From contig CM075103.1 in assembly GCA_037576195.1 (NCBI GenBank), forward strand, positions 17,546,001-17,610,000: a stretch of DNA of 64,000 bases. The letters are read 5' to 3'. Positions 14,753-30,714 of the stretch are shown piece after piece (the stretch's first letter is position 1; each line of letters begins with the position of its first letter). The translations under genes and the position numbers were made by a program. This DNA comes from Phytoseiulus persimilis (lineage: Eukaryota > Arthropoda > Arachnida > Mesostigmata > Phytoseiidae). The notes below the pieces were generated by a model that worked only from the letters and a program-made list of their open reading frames with translations, ran no database searches and was not told the origin of the DNA.

Positions 14753-16799
14753 ATGATGTCTGACCCAGTGAAGAGAGAGAAAGTGCCTTGATGACAGGGC
14801 AGGATCCCATCGAGAATCGGTGGCCACTCCCGAAGGTCTCATGACCACTACATGTAAGGCAATGTGTGTCTGTCAGCAGTAGACTCCTGAAGCAAGGGAC
14901 GGATGACCCAGCGTAGTCGACCGAAGGCCGGCTAGTTCTAAATAAAGCTAGAAACTTGATCACATCTCTCTTTCCTTTCGATTTCAATTTTGGAGGTATT
15001 CGAGATAAGATGTGCATTCTTCGGGAGTATTTCCAGAGAGATAATGAATTCGAGGCGTGACTGATGTGGATCGTATTGATAACTGTCTTGTCACTAGAAG
15101 CGGAATGTATATTTGACCCAACGAGAGTGATTCAGAGAAAGATAGGAACGGGTACTCGGTTTCCGACAGATGACATAGTTAAACATGAAACGCGGTTCGT
15201 TGTTGCGCATGAGGGAAAGGCCCCAAAGGAGGATATGCTACAAATTGTGTCCATAGATGCGTCTCGAGCTTCTGAGCCGATTTCTTCCAGCTCAGCTTCA
15301 AGAGAACTGCGATTATCCTGGCAATCGCATTGCAGAAGCAGGAAGATCGCTTGTATCGCCCGACTCGCATGACACACTCGCACTAATCACCATGCTCAAA
15401 CCTGATTGGGGCCGGAACTTGAGGTGTGAAACTTGACACAAGAAGTTTCATTCGACAACAAAGATCGCAATAATGTTCCTCATCTTCGACTTTCGGAGTG
15501 GATTTCTGGAGGTTTAATTCGAAAACCAAAACGATGGAGTCAAATGACCCCGTCTGGTGCTAAAATTCCGGCTAGTGCTGAATATACAGATCAATTCTTC
15601 CGGATGGCACGGGGTACGCGAAGGGTCAATGTTCTCGAGAGTGTCGAGGAAAGACCAGAGGTACTCAGCCGTGATGTGGAAATTCGTGAGAGGACAGGCA
15701 TGACTTTTACAGAACTGCTAAGATTCGGTCCGAGGAGATGTTTGACCCTGAATCCCCTGAACCGAGGCACAAACGAGTCAAACTCAGGGCGTATGGGGGA
15801 CGGATGCTCAAACTCGACTGTAAGCTTGAAGAATCTAGTCACTCGCATTTTTATCACAGATTTATCATACTACGAGCCTAATGAGATTGAGTGCTGTGAG
15901 GAAAAAATAGATACGTCGAATGACCTGAAATCAGAAGAAAGGCGGCGCCAGCGAAATTTCACAAACTGTTAATCCACACCGTCGCAGCTTCAGAGTCAGG
16001 TCCTGACCGTTCTCCGCAAGCTTGGATGAAATTGATGCCGTGCCTCTCCTCGAATCGATGCTGCATTGGGACAGTTTCAATTTCACAAGGATTGAACAAG
16101 AATACGGTCACGCGTGCTGTGTGAGATCGGTTATGGTTCCGTAATGTCCTTCACGATGCGTGACAGGGACATTGCCCATTGATAGGAACAATAGGGTGTG
16201 TGGATCGTCCTGCGAAACTGTGTTCCACCTGTAACGCCTTTTGAGGGGAAGAAATATTCCTACATCGGCCATCTTCAATGAATTCAAATGCACGCCGAAA
16301 CCGATGAATCTGCCGGAATGGAACGCCATCACAACGCGACTCATAAGTCCCCGTATCCCGTTCACGCAAGGTCCGGCGGCTCCGAGTAGAATCGGGAACA
16401 TACAGAATCATTGGGCAAATCATGATTTGACAATTTGATGACCGCCCGTCGACGTTCCGGAGCACTGAAGAGAAGACCGTCGAGAATGACTTGAGGGAAG
16501 CTTTAGGCTGGAATACTCAAGAGAATTGAACCCTTGTTACCGCTATTTATACAGAATCTCGATATGCTAGAGTATTTGACCGCCTCGAGGGGCTGGAGCA
16601 CACCCCCCAGAAATGGCATTCGATATGGCATTCACCGTACTGTCCAATTCATTCATCGAAAATCTCATCTGCGTCCCGACGTGGCGTTCGGTCCCTCGCA
16701 TTTCAGCGCTTGTGTTCAACCTTTGGTTTGCGAATAATAGACCACTTATCCCAAAGTGTGCTGGTTGTTATAGGTCGGATATATTACCTCTCGTCCTGA
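14753..16799. other. spacer, unrecognised
   Basis: No known gene or element end was recognised. It is more AT-rich around 14940-15250 and 15430-15990 than its surroundings. One open frame (15433-15972) is listed separately. Confidence 0.4.
15433..15972 (+). CDS. hypothetical ORF, 179 codons
   Basis: An ATG-to-TAA open frame beginning MTQEVSFDNKDRNN and ending RQRNFTNC. No domain, signal peptide or membrane segment is visible. Composition is hydrophilic with scattered Arg and Glu. It shares no similarity with the LINE or transposase relics here. It may be a chance frame in AT-richer DNA or part of an unrecognised relic. Confidence 0.15.
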   Translation: MTQEVSFDNKDRNNVPHLRLSEWISGGLIRKPKRWSQMTPSGAKIPASAEYTDQFFRMARGTRRVNVLESVEERPEVLSRDVEIRERTGMTFTELLRFGPRRCLTLNPLNRGTNESNSGRMGDGCSNSTVSLKNLVTRIFITDLSYYEPNEIECCEEKIDTSNDLKSEERRRQRNFTNC

Positions 16800-17400
16800 G
16801 CTTCGAATCAAGCTTCGGTTTGCTCCAACTTTTTTTCCAGTTCCGAGATGTTCAATCGGGATTCATCCGACAAGGATTCATTGGACACCCTTGTCGGAGT
16901 CCTTTTTTCGCTTGGAATCTTTTCAGACACATGTGTGCCATATTGTAGGGTAACCTCATTGTCTCTGTACAGACGCTGAATTATTTTCTTTATGAGTTCG
17001 GGCATACCTTTCCTCTCCAGCACCTCCCACAGGGGAGTTCTGTCAATTCTGTCATACGCACGCGTGCAAACCAGGTAGCAGGTGATTAGTCCGCTTTTTC
17101 CCCGTCTGGCGGCCTCCGTTGCCGCTGTGAAGATGAAGACGCAGTCGTCGCCTCTCCTGTGTTTCCGAAAGTCATGCTGCATCGCTCCTAGGATCCCATC
17201 ATTTTCTATCCCATTCTCGATTTCTTTACGGAGGATCCTTGCGAATAGTCTATACATAATACTAGATATCGATATGTTCTAAGGTCCTTCTTGTTTGAGT
17301 TTGCTTTTGGTAGTAGTGTGATTTTCCCCTGGCGTCATTCCGCCGGGATAGGTTGTGTACTTCTAACATGGCCGTCAACATTCGGGCTATCTATTCGTAC
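16800..17400 (-). mobile_element. LINE reverse-transcriptase fragment
   Basis: The minus strand reads an RT fingers/palm segment: SSIMYRLFARILRKEIENG, a QHDFRKHRRGDDCVF block, then motif A in degenerate form (CTRAYDRIDRTPLW, usually LD.SKAYDRV). The end ISELEKKLEQ follows a scrambled SP.LFN motif. An in-frame stop sits just before the first block near 17280. YADD is absent. It has the same domain order as the 44.8-kb fragment. Confidence 0.75.
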
Positions 17401-17437
17401 CCTGCTATTCCGATAGATTGATCACATATGCAGGTTG

Positions 17438-17550
17438 TTATAAGGCCTTCCAGCGGTTTTGACCGCGGTTAGCCGCATGATACTTGCGGTGTTTAATCGC
17501 GGTTAACCGAAGAGAAACCGCAGCCGTGGCCGTTATATTCGTCACTAGGA
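17438..17550 (-). repeat. GCGGTTA-palindrome dispersed repeat, copy 2
   Basis: It holds ACCGCGGTTAGCCGC and ATCGCGGTTAACCGA, with the minus-strand end CTGGAAGGCCTTATAAC matching the common end of the family. Confidence 0.55.
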
Positions 17551-18539
17551 AACGGACCACACCAGGGCGAAAAACTTCCGAGTCTTTATGTTCGAGGCCC
17601 CAGCCTACTCTCGCGCTGAACTGATAGATCATATCATCAGCGATTATCGGGCATCACCCAACAATCTCGTATTGAATCTGTTGTATTTGTGTGTGTATTC
17701 GTAGGATAGCCCGCTTGAGGCGATTCAGGGATTACGTTGATCCTTAAGGTAGCACACAAAACAACGGATTCTCGAGGATCTCTTCTCAACACGTTTATTT
17801 TCGATCCACTACTTTTGCTCTCCGTCTCTCTCTGTTTTTGATTTCCGGCGGCTCCACCCTCTCTCCCCGCGCCAGGAGCCACTGCGCTTTCCGAGCTAGC
17901 TTCTCCGGTCTCACAATACACTCCCTTGAGAGTGCCGAAGTCTAGAATCAAGACGTGCAATTCGTCGATGGTTTCGAACGGCTCTGTTGGTCAGCTGCGT
18001 TTGTTCGAATGAATCGAGTTCCGAATATCACGAGAGAGATCGATCGTAAGGTTTCCGCAAAACCGTCTAGTTCTGGTTTGTTTGTACGAGTTTACCCTGC
18101 ACCCCTCGTTTCATTTTCGCTTTGATTCACAAGTTGCAACACCATGCAACACCAGCAGGCCGTCGAAGATACAAATAATTCATTTCCCCGTCACTCGTTT
18201 CCACGATGAGAGGCTTTCAAGATGTGAAGAGCCAATCAGCGAGAAGTTGGGTTTGGCGTTATTTTTGAAGGAACAAAGAAGGAGAGGCGGTTCGGTGTAC
18301 AATCTGTTCGAATGTAAGTATTTCGGCTCCACGCTGTTTCATCATATGTCCTCCTGACAGCCTATCTCTGAGGCTTCGAAATCGTCTCCCGGTGAAAGAG
18401 GAGGGTGAATCCCGGTGTCCGTTTATCGAAACCATTCCGCCCGGTTCCCAGGTGCTCAAGAATGACAGGTCAACGAGTTCATTGATCGCTCATCTTCGGA
18501 AAAAAAAAACATCATATCGAAAAGGAAACGCAGCCCACC
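17551..18539. other. spacer, nothing recognised
   Basis: No gene, RNA or element end was identified on either strand. Confidence 0.4.
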
Positions 18540-20100
18540 AATTGTGAGTCGGTAGGCGAGGGGAGCCGAGCAGTCGCCCAACGGCTGAAAAACGGGTTCG
18601 CTTCGACGTAGAGGAAGAGGAATCTCAACCTCTCGGGAGTTTTGAGGAAATACCACCGAAGAGAAAGACGAAACAACTCCGTTTGGATCAATTCCTCACC
18701 GCAAAGACCACACAGAGAAAATATATGTTGAGCTTGATCTGCGAGTCGAAAATGTCGATAAATCATGTCGTTGCGTCGGGAACAATAAGAAGACTGCTGA
18801 GTCGTGCATACCCGGGCGAAGGACCACCTCCCAGATCGGGGACTACCGTCTCAAAATATCTGCAAGAGGATTCCGAAATGATAGACACCACATCCGACAG
18901 AAGTCTCAGCTGTCCGCGCGGAAGGTTTGGAGTATTCGAGTTCTGAAATCTTGTATACCTATGTCGTCATGCTCACGAGTACTTTGGCTGATGCGAAGGT
19001 TGGTTCCCAGGGCACAAATTTGTTCTGCTCTTCGACGAAGCGACATTAGTGGGAACAGGTCGATACTCAACGCTAAACCTCGATCAGAACGCGCCGATCC
19101 TGGGCCCGTCGAGGGTTGCCCCGCTTGGACTCATCAGAGTGGAAAGCCGAGCAACGCCAGAGTATTTGAAAAACTGCTATCACCCACCGGCTTGCTCTGT
19201 CCGATCTTTCGACAAAGGATTCTAGGGTCGAAGACACTGACGGGGCTGCCAACCTACTCTAAGCAGTCGAAGAAATGAGTCATCATAAGCAGAAATGCTT
19301 GACCCATGGAATCAACTTGGTTGTGAAGAAAGACATTTACGGGAACGAATCTTTGGCGTATAACGTTGTGCTGCTCGTTGCTCAGTGTGAAGCAGGTGCA
19401 GACAGAATAGCGGAGGACATAGAAAGAAGAAGGAGAACCCGCGTCTGATGAGAAACTGAAAGACTTTCGAAGTTGTGCTTGGAGACGCTGTGGTTCGTCT
19501 CCGGAAGGTTTGTCGAAGGTTCAAGAAACGCCTGTTATGATGGACGAGATCAGGATCACGACTTCCAATCGTGAATTCAACGGACGAAAACTTCGCCCGA
19601 TTCTCGACGCTCGGACCCAATGCCACAGTACTTTCAACATGACAAAGGGGAAGCTTGGGAACCCGATCAGCACTCAACTACGTCCTGTCGCGGCATGACA
19701 GTACACTCGTGAGTGGAAGCGATTGCAGCTGCTCTCCAAGATATTTCTTCGCTCCTGGGTCCCTTCAAGCAGGGATTCTCGCACTCTGCAAGAAAGACTC
19801 CAATCTGTTTGCTCGCAGACAACGTTCTCACCCTACTGTTCAACAGTCTCGGACAAGTAGAGTCGACGAGAAGCTCCATGAAAATTTGAAAGTCGAGGTT
19901 CTGAAGCGACGAAGCATTTCGTCAACGGTTCTCCAGATTCTTGTTCATCGAAACAACGATTACTCGCTGGAAGTAGGATAGGCCAGAAGAGGCCACGAAA
20001 GAAATCCTTGACATTCTGACGGGAATTCTCGAAGAAGAGTTTTCCTATGCATCTCAGAGCAGCGATGAAGAATCCCCACGGTGAGCTCCTCTTGGCAATG
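18540..20100 (+). pseudogene. possible hAT/ZBED-type transposase relic
   Basis: The plus frame around 18680-18860 reads LDQFLTAKTTQRK, ICESKMSINHVV, then TIRRLLSRAYPG and PPPRSGTTVSKYL. This layout resembles the hAT segment before the catalytic core (a PFS.VE...F..L....Y..PSR.T.S pattern). Around 19700 a frame reads EWKRLQLLSKI, and near 20000 EILDILTGILEEEFSYAS, both in positions expected for the C-terminal half. Stops and frame changes are many and no catalytic residues can be placed. This is a family-shape judgement, not a firm match. Confidence 0.35.
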
Positions 20101-20334
20101 GCGACATTCTAGTGCGCCAATATAAAGCCTTGAGGACACATTCCATATCCTTGCTTCTTTTCTCAGGTGCCGCTCACGTGGGACCCCATCCTCACAATTC
20201 CGACAACTCCAGAAGTGTATAAGGGGGAGAGCAAGTGCTCTACGAAAGAAAACCTAAGAAAGGAGTATGCGCTTTACAAAAACGGCGGAGGGCAAGGTCG
20301 CCTTCTAAGTCTGAGCAGAGAGATCCTATTGAGC

Positions 20335-20470
20335 ATTCCTCCAACCTCGGTGCGCCCGGAACAAGATCCCAGTGTTATAAAGCTGTTGCTCGGGAACATC
20401 GAGCTAATGTGAATCTGTCGACACTGGACGCGATTTTCGTTCCGAGGATAGCGTTTCAAATCGGAACAAT
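20335..20470 (+). repeat. protein-like dispersed repeat, copy B
   Basis: Two plus frames together read IPPTSVRPEQDPSVIKLLL and then ANVNLSTLDAIFVPRIAFQ, parallel to copy A at 3.4 kb, with one frame change between them. Confidence 0.45.
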
Positions 20471-20558
20471 ATAGATAAATGACACCACTCTCCAACGATG
20501 AACGATCGCGACCGTGTTTTGGCTCGAGAAATAGGCTTTTTTGAAGTAGTTCAGAACA

Positions 20559-20657
20559 TGCGGTTACCTTCGGTTAGGAACCGCGGTCTTGCCTCCTTGG
20601 TTATCCGCTAACCGCAAGCCGCGGTTTTTGAAAAATGCGGTTATTTGGAAGCCCTAG
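20559..20657 (+). repeat. GCGGTTA-palindrome dispersed repeat, copy 3
   Basis: GCGGTTACC, GGAACCGCGG, TCCGCTAACCGC and a final GCGGTTATTTGGAAGCCC. It is the best copy for the family's right end. Confidence 0.6.
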
Positions 20658-20689
20658 TTGTTATCCAATCCTTTTGCGGAGTCTGTGCA

Positions 20690-21690
20690 TGCTTCCCCAA
20701 TAGCTTCATCCACCAACTGTGCATCGACAGGCAGGTTCGACCCCTGTGGCATCGTGGATGTCACATGGTTTTAGCTCGTCTCTTCTAGCCGATTCTTCGC
20801 ATACGAGAACTGCTCTGAAGACATCCGTTAGATATGCTTCCACTTCAGCATCCGCGATGCCTTGGCCGCATTTATCGGTCGGGCATACCCATTTTCGGTT
20901 TTTCCATCTTCCTTCCGCGTATATTTCCAGAAGCGTTTCGCTCTTTGCTCTCTTGGTGCGCTGATGATGTAGTCGTTTATTTTCATGACCCGTCTAAATA
21001 TTTCTGTCTCGATCTGTTCGTATATTCGGTTCTGAATTGTGTCAACCTCCAACGCTGCTCCCCGCAGTCGATTGGTATTGGTATTTATTTATCCTCATAT
21101 ATATGACACTTTCATTCCAGTGTTGAGTTGTCTCAGCTGATATTTGTAGTTTCTTTCTCCCGCTGCTGTAGGAGCCTCTTGGTGTGGCTTGTCATCTCTG
21201 GAGAGGGTTTCGTCGAGCCCCAGTCGACTTAGTGTTTCCTCTTCATCGTTCCATTGTCGCCAAGATGACTCTGTTTTCGTCTAGCAATGTGACATTTTTC
21301 GTTTTCTTACTACTTTTTGCACAACCTTTTCGCTCTTTATCTGTTCTGAGTACAGCGGAAGTTGTGATCCGATATCCGTGCGCGTACCCTGTCTTCGTCT
21401 ACCTGCATTTGTTCACGTTTCACAAATGCGTTGGAGTTACAGAGTACGTAGTCAATCGCAGCGTTTTTCCGTGTTCGTCTGCCTTGGCATCTGTCCGACA
21501 GGTTGGCTATTATCAGCCCCATTTTGGCTTACAAATTCTTCAGCAGCCAGCCTCTTGCATCCTTTTTTGTCCACGAATTGAGATATATGAGCAATCAAAT
21601 CTTCGACTACAATGACATGGTTGCCCTGTTCCTCCTCGGTTGAGCGTCCTCTGTTAGCACTTCAAACAGTCTGGCGTTTTGTCCCCCTTT
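20690..21690 (-). mobile_element. LINE fragment: endonuclease end and linker
   Basis: The minus strand at 21337-21522 reads GLIIANLSDRCQGRRTR, KNAAIDYVLCNSNAF and ARISDHNF. The IDYVL and SDHN words are the C-terminal motifs of an APE-type LINE endonuclease. About 300 bp further on (20828-21052) it reads QNRIYEQIETEIFRRVM, the linker before RT. Stops and frame changes separate the parts. It is the 5' part of the same kind of LINE whose RT and 3' parts lie elsewhere in the window. Confidence 0.7.
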
Positions 21691-21699
21691 TTCGTGAGC

Positions 21700-24012
<2,313 letters not shown>

Positions 24013-24221
24013 GATGATAACCGAGCGATGATACGCAAAGAATGCGCTACTCTGAAGCTCTGCCGCTTATAAGAGCCTCCGTAGTGGCGCGTCCATCGGC
24101 GCCATGGCGAACTCTCTCCCAGAACGACGCGGAGTTGGCGCTGTTTTCGCCTCCACTGAAACACTCAAATGAAAAGTGGGCTACCGTTGCTCTTCACTCT
24201 CGTCAGAGCTGTTACTGAACG
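24013..24221. promoter_or_regulatory. divergent H2A/H2B promoter, unit 2
   Basis: 209 bp, one base longer than the other copies. CTTATAAG is at 24066-24073, and the TGGCGC(8)GCGCCA palindrome is unchanged. The promoter looks functional although both genes are broken. Confidence 0.75.
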
Positions 24222-24598
<377 letters not shown>

Positions 24599-24623
24599 AG
24601 CCGCACCGCTCTGCGAAAAAAAA

Positions 24624-24639
24624 GGCCCTTCTCAGGGCC
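24624..24639 (+). terminator. histone 3' stem-loop of H2B copy 2
   Basis: GGCCCTTCTCAGGGCC, intact, followed by TTTGAAAGATC. Confidence 0.95.
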
Positions 24640-25480
24640 GCCAACCTTTGAAAGATCGATCTCTCCTCATGAAATTCACTGCACTCATGTTATTCGAAGT
24701 TATGATTCATCTTCTGCAATTCTAGCAGAGGCTGACAGATATCGGTCCAATTTCAAGGGACACGGTCTGGAATCATGAATCTGTTCACACCACGAAAGAG
24801 TCGGAATTCCTGATCGCGTGAACGACTCAAACATTTCTAAATTCAATCATCAGAGCGATGTGAGACTGTTTCGATTCTTTTATGTCGACCGCATACCCGA
24901 TTTTTCCTCATCTCGCCTAGTTCACGCCCCTTGGGCATTCGGGAAATCTGGCTCCGCTTCGTTAGGAGCTCATCCTGCAATCCGTATGGGCACCGTTCGA
25001 GAATGCAGCTCCAGCGATAGCGATGTGTCGGGAAATTTTCAGCGGGCCTCCTCGAATTTTTTCCTGGTTTATCTTTGGAGTTGCTTATTATGAAGTCGTC
25101 GGTAAAAAAACAATTTGTGGATGAAGCTAATCTGGTTGATGTCCTTCGGAAACAACGTCAGTCGAGAAGTCCAGCTTCAACTCTCCTGCCGTACGGAACT
25201 CCAGACCGTATGATTTCACGCTCCGGAACGAATGGCGACGCATTCATAGCGCGAACTTCATGCGATCATAGCTTCCGCCCTGAATTCTCGTGGACTGGAC
25301 GGAATCACTTGAATCCGACTGCGTATGATAGGATGTTCGCCGGTGAGATCGTGACCGACGGCAGACATTGGACTCGTTGTAACCCAGTCGAACGAAATTT
25401 CCGATTCCCATGCTCATTTCCCATTGTACTAGTTCAAAGCTGTGTTGCTACGGGAGGTAGGCGATCTCTCAACGTTTGGT
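24640..25480. other. H2B-H3 spacer, units 2/3
   Basis: Paralogous to the spacer at 8.6-9.47 kb near its start. No gene was seen. Confidence 0.5.
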
Positions 25481-25497
25481 GGCCCTTAAAAAGGGCC
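25481..25497 (-). terminator. altered histone 3' stem-loop of H3 copy 3
   Basis: The minus strand reads GGCCCTTTTTAAGGGCC: 17 bases, giving a seven-pair stem with a three-base loop. It departs from the 16-base form of the working genes. Confidence 0.85.
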
Positions 25498-25531
25498 GTT
25501 TTTTTAGCTGCGCCTCGAGCGGACCGAAAGC

Positions 25532-25951
25532 TTAGGCACGTTCTCCTCGAATACGACGAGCTAGTTGGATGTCTTTCGGCATGATGGTGACACGTTTGGC
25601 ATGGATAGCGCACAAGTTGGTGTCTTCGAAGAGGGGGACCGACGAGGTAAGCCTCAGACGCCTCCTGAAGGGCCATGACGGCTGAGCTCTGGAACGGAGA
25701 TCGGTCTTGAAGTCCTGAGCGATCTCACGGACCGGAGACGCTGGAAGGGCAACTTGCGGATCAGGAGCTCGGTCGACTTCTGGTAACGACGAATCTCACG
25801 GAGAGCGACGGTACCGGGCCTGTAACGATGGGTTTCTGACACCCCCGGTGGGGGTGCAGGGTGCAGACTTTGCGAGCAGCCTTGGTGGCCAGCTGCTTCC
25901 TCGGAGCTTTTCCTCCGGTAGACTTCGAGCGGTTTGCTTGGTACGCGCCAT
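25532..25951 (-). pseudogene. H3: histone H3, multiply frameshifted (unit 3)
   Basis: It aligns along its whole length with intact H3. It has a missing base in the codons after the MARTKQTAR start (near 25925), a small duplication and indels near 25835-25880, two inserted bases near 25735, one lost near 25695 and four inserted (GGGG) near 25635. Intact stretches between them still read [15 protein letters not shown] and [12 protein letters not shown]. The start codon and a normal TATA box (26008-26014) remain. Confidence 0.92.
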
Positions 25952-26974
<1,023 letters not shown>

Positions 26975-27009
26975 GGCTCATCATCCAGCCGACTGCCCGT
27001 CGGAAAAAA

Positions 27010-27025
27010 GGCCCTTTTCAGGGCC
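27010..27025 (+). terminator. histone 3' stem-loop of H4 copy 3
   Basis: GGCCCTTTTCAGGGCC, then TTGAAAGATCC. Confidence 0.96.
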
Positions 27026-27330
27026 ACCAATATTGAAAGATCCAGCCACGTTCAGCATGAGGTGCCATTCTCTGCTTCGACATCATTGTGACTTGAGACG
27101 TCTTTAAAACCAATATTGGAACCGAACTCGAGTCTATCAACCTCTTCTTGGGTGGAAACGAAATTTTGTATGATTTGGTCGCCTTACCACGAAGCCTTCA
27201 CCGAACGGATCATCGAAGAGCTCTTCCTCGCAGATGGAGCCTTCGGGTCCGGTCCCCTTATTCGATCCCGAGAAGAGTTATTCCAAAGCTGGGAGATGTG
27301 AGGGTTTTTTCATTTTAAACCCCTCTAAAG

Positions 27331-27808
27331 CAGTGTTCCCCAAACTTTCTTGCCCCTGGCCCTACTTGACATCAACCCAGATCCTCGGGCCACACCAGGC
27401 GTCGATTGAGAATGTCTCAGCGGAGATGAGCACGCAGACCTACTTTCGCGCAGTGCTCCTCACTCTGACATCTCATGCAGGAGAGAACATCACGCCACAA
27501 CTCGCCTTCCGAGGTAGCTAACAGGCGAAGATTCTCGCAGAACGATGCTGAGACAATGCGATATTTTTCTACTTGAAATTCGTCTGGAGCTCGTCAACTT
27601 CTCGTGATGGAGGAATTGTCGCGAGACCGCTAGGAACCAACCGTCTTGGAGAGCAGTCAGATTTTAGTGCCTTATTTGGAACGTCGAATTGCGCAGCAGA
27701 GCAGGACTCTATAACCATCGAATCACTGACGTTCCCTCGGGGTTATTCTGGGAAATGGTACCCACGGCCCACCAGTGGGGGCCCAGCCCCATAGTTTGAG
27801 AACCACTT
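27331..27808. mobile_element. hAT-type non-autonomous element with 8-bp target duplication
   Basis: The left end is CAGTGTTCCCCAAACTTT; the right end, complemented, is AAGTGGTTCTCAAACTAT, matching at 13 of 18 positions and resembling classic hAT ends (CAGTGGTTCTCAAACT). The 8-bp CTCTAAAG is repeated exactly at 27323-27330 and 27809-27816, the duplication length of hAT insertions. At 478 bp there is no room for a transposase. The interior shows no gene. Confidence 0.85.
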
Positions 27809-28156
27809 CTCTAAAGCATTGGTTTCTGTTTTGCTGTGTAATATCGAGGATTTCCAAAACTATCTCTTCGTTCCCATGATACTGAACGTTCGAGTGAACG
27901 GGAACGGGTCTCTGGTTTCAGGCTCCCTGTTGACGGAGTCATTATTTTCGGGCGCCCCTGACCCTCACCCCATGGTTTTTCGCTGTTCTTCCATCGCGAG
28001 CAATCTGCGTATAGACGGGTCTGGACCGTTGACTCGCAATCAAGAACCCCTTGGCATATGCTGCGACGGAATTTCGGCTAGATGAACAGATCTCCATTCG
28101 CCGACCGGGAAGGGCTGCACTCCTTGCGTGGCGTACGAAAAAACTAGAGTAAAATA

Positions 28157-29015
28157 CAGTGGATTCCGCTCAATGAGAACACCGGATAATCGGATCACCC
28201 GCTTATTCGGATCAAGAGTCGAATCCCCGCTTCTCTTCCGTAGGACACGCTCCGCTTTATCGGTACAATGCTCCGGCCGTTCGGATCATTTCGTCCACGA
28301 ATGGAATTCTTCTTTGATGAAAAAAATGAGAAGTTTCCGCAATGAAGAACGCAAATCCGAATGGGATCATTTTTGTTACAGTCACGAGAGCTTGTCAGGT
28401 TCCGAGTTCCACAAATGAAACCCCGCTAGTTTCCTCAACAAAGGACCGAACGTATCCCGATGTGCTCCCAGTTCAAAATCTCGGGACGTTCTTGTCAATT
28501 GACGATGGTGCCCAGTGCCCCTCTTCGGTTGAACCACACGAGGATAAGATCGTCCAGGAAATCGCGTCTATCAGGGCTTTGTGACTCTGGTTCAGAAAAC
28601 GGAGCGGAATTCCCAGAGGCGTGAAAGCCTGTAGCTGTGCGTGGAGCTGAGCGAAGTATAGAACTACTCCAACGGGTTTCATGCAAGATTTCGAGGAGGA
28701 CAGTCCACGAACGCCTTCAGTATGTGTCGACTTCGTCGGAAGAATATCGAGGACGAAAAAGGACTCCAATTGATTGACTCCAACTCGAATGTTCAGGGAG
28801 AGCTTCATCGGGTTGCTTCAGGTATCGCATCCCGGGAACAATGAGCCTGAACGCCTTGAGAGCCACTCGTGATTTTATAATGAGAATAGATACATTTTTG
28901 GCGGAAATCGACTATCAGAGTTGTGCTTTCACTATTTTCTGCTTAATCGGATCCTTCGCTATTCGGATTGGGATGGTCTGGCCTCGATGTGTACCGATTA
29001 AGCGGAAGTCCACTG
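28157..29015. mobile_element. pogo/Tigger-type non-autonomous element
   Basis: The left end is CAGTGGATTCCGCTCAAT; the right end, complemented, is CAGTGGACTTCCGCTTAAT. Both ends are bounded by TA, the target duplication of this superfamily. Subterminal CGGAT words recur at both ends. The 859-bp interior carries a 111-codon minus-strand frame (28473-28808) with protein-like composition but no transposase motif. Tigger transposase relics at 42.5 and 46.9 kb show the family was active in this genome. Confidence 0.75.
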
Positions 29016-29017
29016 TA

Positions 29018-30714
29018 CTACAATGTGTGCATGTGTGGAACGAGCAATCGATGACTCACAAAACTCCAGCCTTCTGCAGAACTGTGACCAAACTTGCTTG
29101 TCCCCGTGAGGAAAATATTGGAATCATCAAGAAGAGCGAACGATATTCCTCGCCGAGACTGAGAGACTCAAGAGCTGTGTCATAGGCTCCTCAAACGTCC
29201 CCATACGTGTGACGCTGACCGGTCTGGTAGAACTCGGCGGAGCTCTCCTGTTTCTCTATGAGTATTTCAATTCCACTTCTTGATGAAGGGCGAAATGAAG
29301 CTTCCCCCAATGTCAGGAAGGGCGAGCACCGTGGACATTTCGCCCGGAATCCACGTGCCGGACGATTCGACTTTTGAAAATGTCCTCCTCTGCTTTCCCT
29401 CGTCGGCGGCATCCGCTGTTCCAAGTCAAGCCGGGTGGAAGAATTTTCGGAGAACGAATCGCGCAATTGAGCACCGCTCGTATACGTATGGCTGCATTGC
29501 TCTTGGCAGCCGTAGAGCTTGCGTGGAGTCGTCTTTGCTCAGGAGCCCCGTCCGATTCGAGTTTGTATCAATTCGATCGCACACAACACCATCTCATTTC
29601 TCTATGCCTCCTGGACAGACAATTGAAACGGAAATCTGATAGTATCGGAGCTGGGCCGCAGCGTCAGCAATTACGGCGATCGCGGCCACTGAGCCGCTCC
29701 ACGGTGAACGGAAGAGTGGTGAGGTAGGCAAAACGCGGGAATTGGCGATTGAAGTTTTCTTTGCCCGTTCCCGACCACAGTTGCGCCAAGCGACTCCGCT
29801 CGTTTATCGACAATCGTTCGATTTGTCGGCTCCTCTCCAGGGAAGCGGATACGGGGCGGCTGGGTCGCGGTTCCGGTAATGAAAACTCGACGGGGACATT
29901 GTCAGACAGTGTCAATATCGAAGGTCTAGCTCAGAGGTGGGCACTGAATTTTCTCCGCGAGACAAAACGCGGGCTGAGACACTTTCGACGGGACTTCGGA
30001 AATCATCGGCGTCAGATGGATCCACTCGATTCCTGGATCGACACTTCAGTAGAGGAGAACTCTTTGACTGGAAAGCTCAGAAGGAGCTTGGGGAATACGT
30101 GCGATGAAGAACGAATTGGAGAGCATGGAATCATCATCCCATTCCTGGATACGAATCGGGATATTTCATGTACGCATACATGACGCCAGTTGCGTGAGAT
30201 TTGAGTTGTTTCCAAACATAGAGCATCACTTAGATTAGGCTCGGTCAGCGTGGAGCGCTGCTTTCCTTTGAGGACCTTTACGGCGAAGCATGCACGGTCC
30301 CACCGATACGTTATTGCGAAATGGCAGTCATCTTCCGGCTACTCCTCCCGAAAGTCGATCAACTTATCTCCGCTGCTGAGCGCGGTCAGAGATTCAGAGC
30401 AATTACTCCGAACTGAGGCTGTGCAGGGGAAACGGGTAGCTTGGGTTCCGTCACTAAGAACGGATTAATATCGGATTATAGTTTTCTGTTTCACTCTTCT
30501 TCGCCTTGGAGCGGCTTCTCACGATTCCTCCTCTGCTTGTTACCCCAGCTGATGTCCGTTCCTCTTCGAATCCTTCTGGTTGAGCATTTCGTCGACGACT
30601 GCCGAGGAGAGGCATAAACCGCGAGAAGAGGCTCCTAAAGGTGTCGAATGTGGTTCTTTCAATGACTCAGTGAGGAGCTGACGACGTCGTTGCTCAGATA
30701 CCTGGTGTCAGCTC
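29018..30714. other. spacer, nothing recognised
   Basis: No gene or element was recognised. CAGAGGTGGGCACTG at about 29932 looks like a solitary hAT end (compare CAGGGATGGGCAACTG near 50950), but no partner end was found. Confidence 0.35.
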
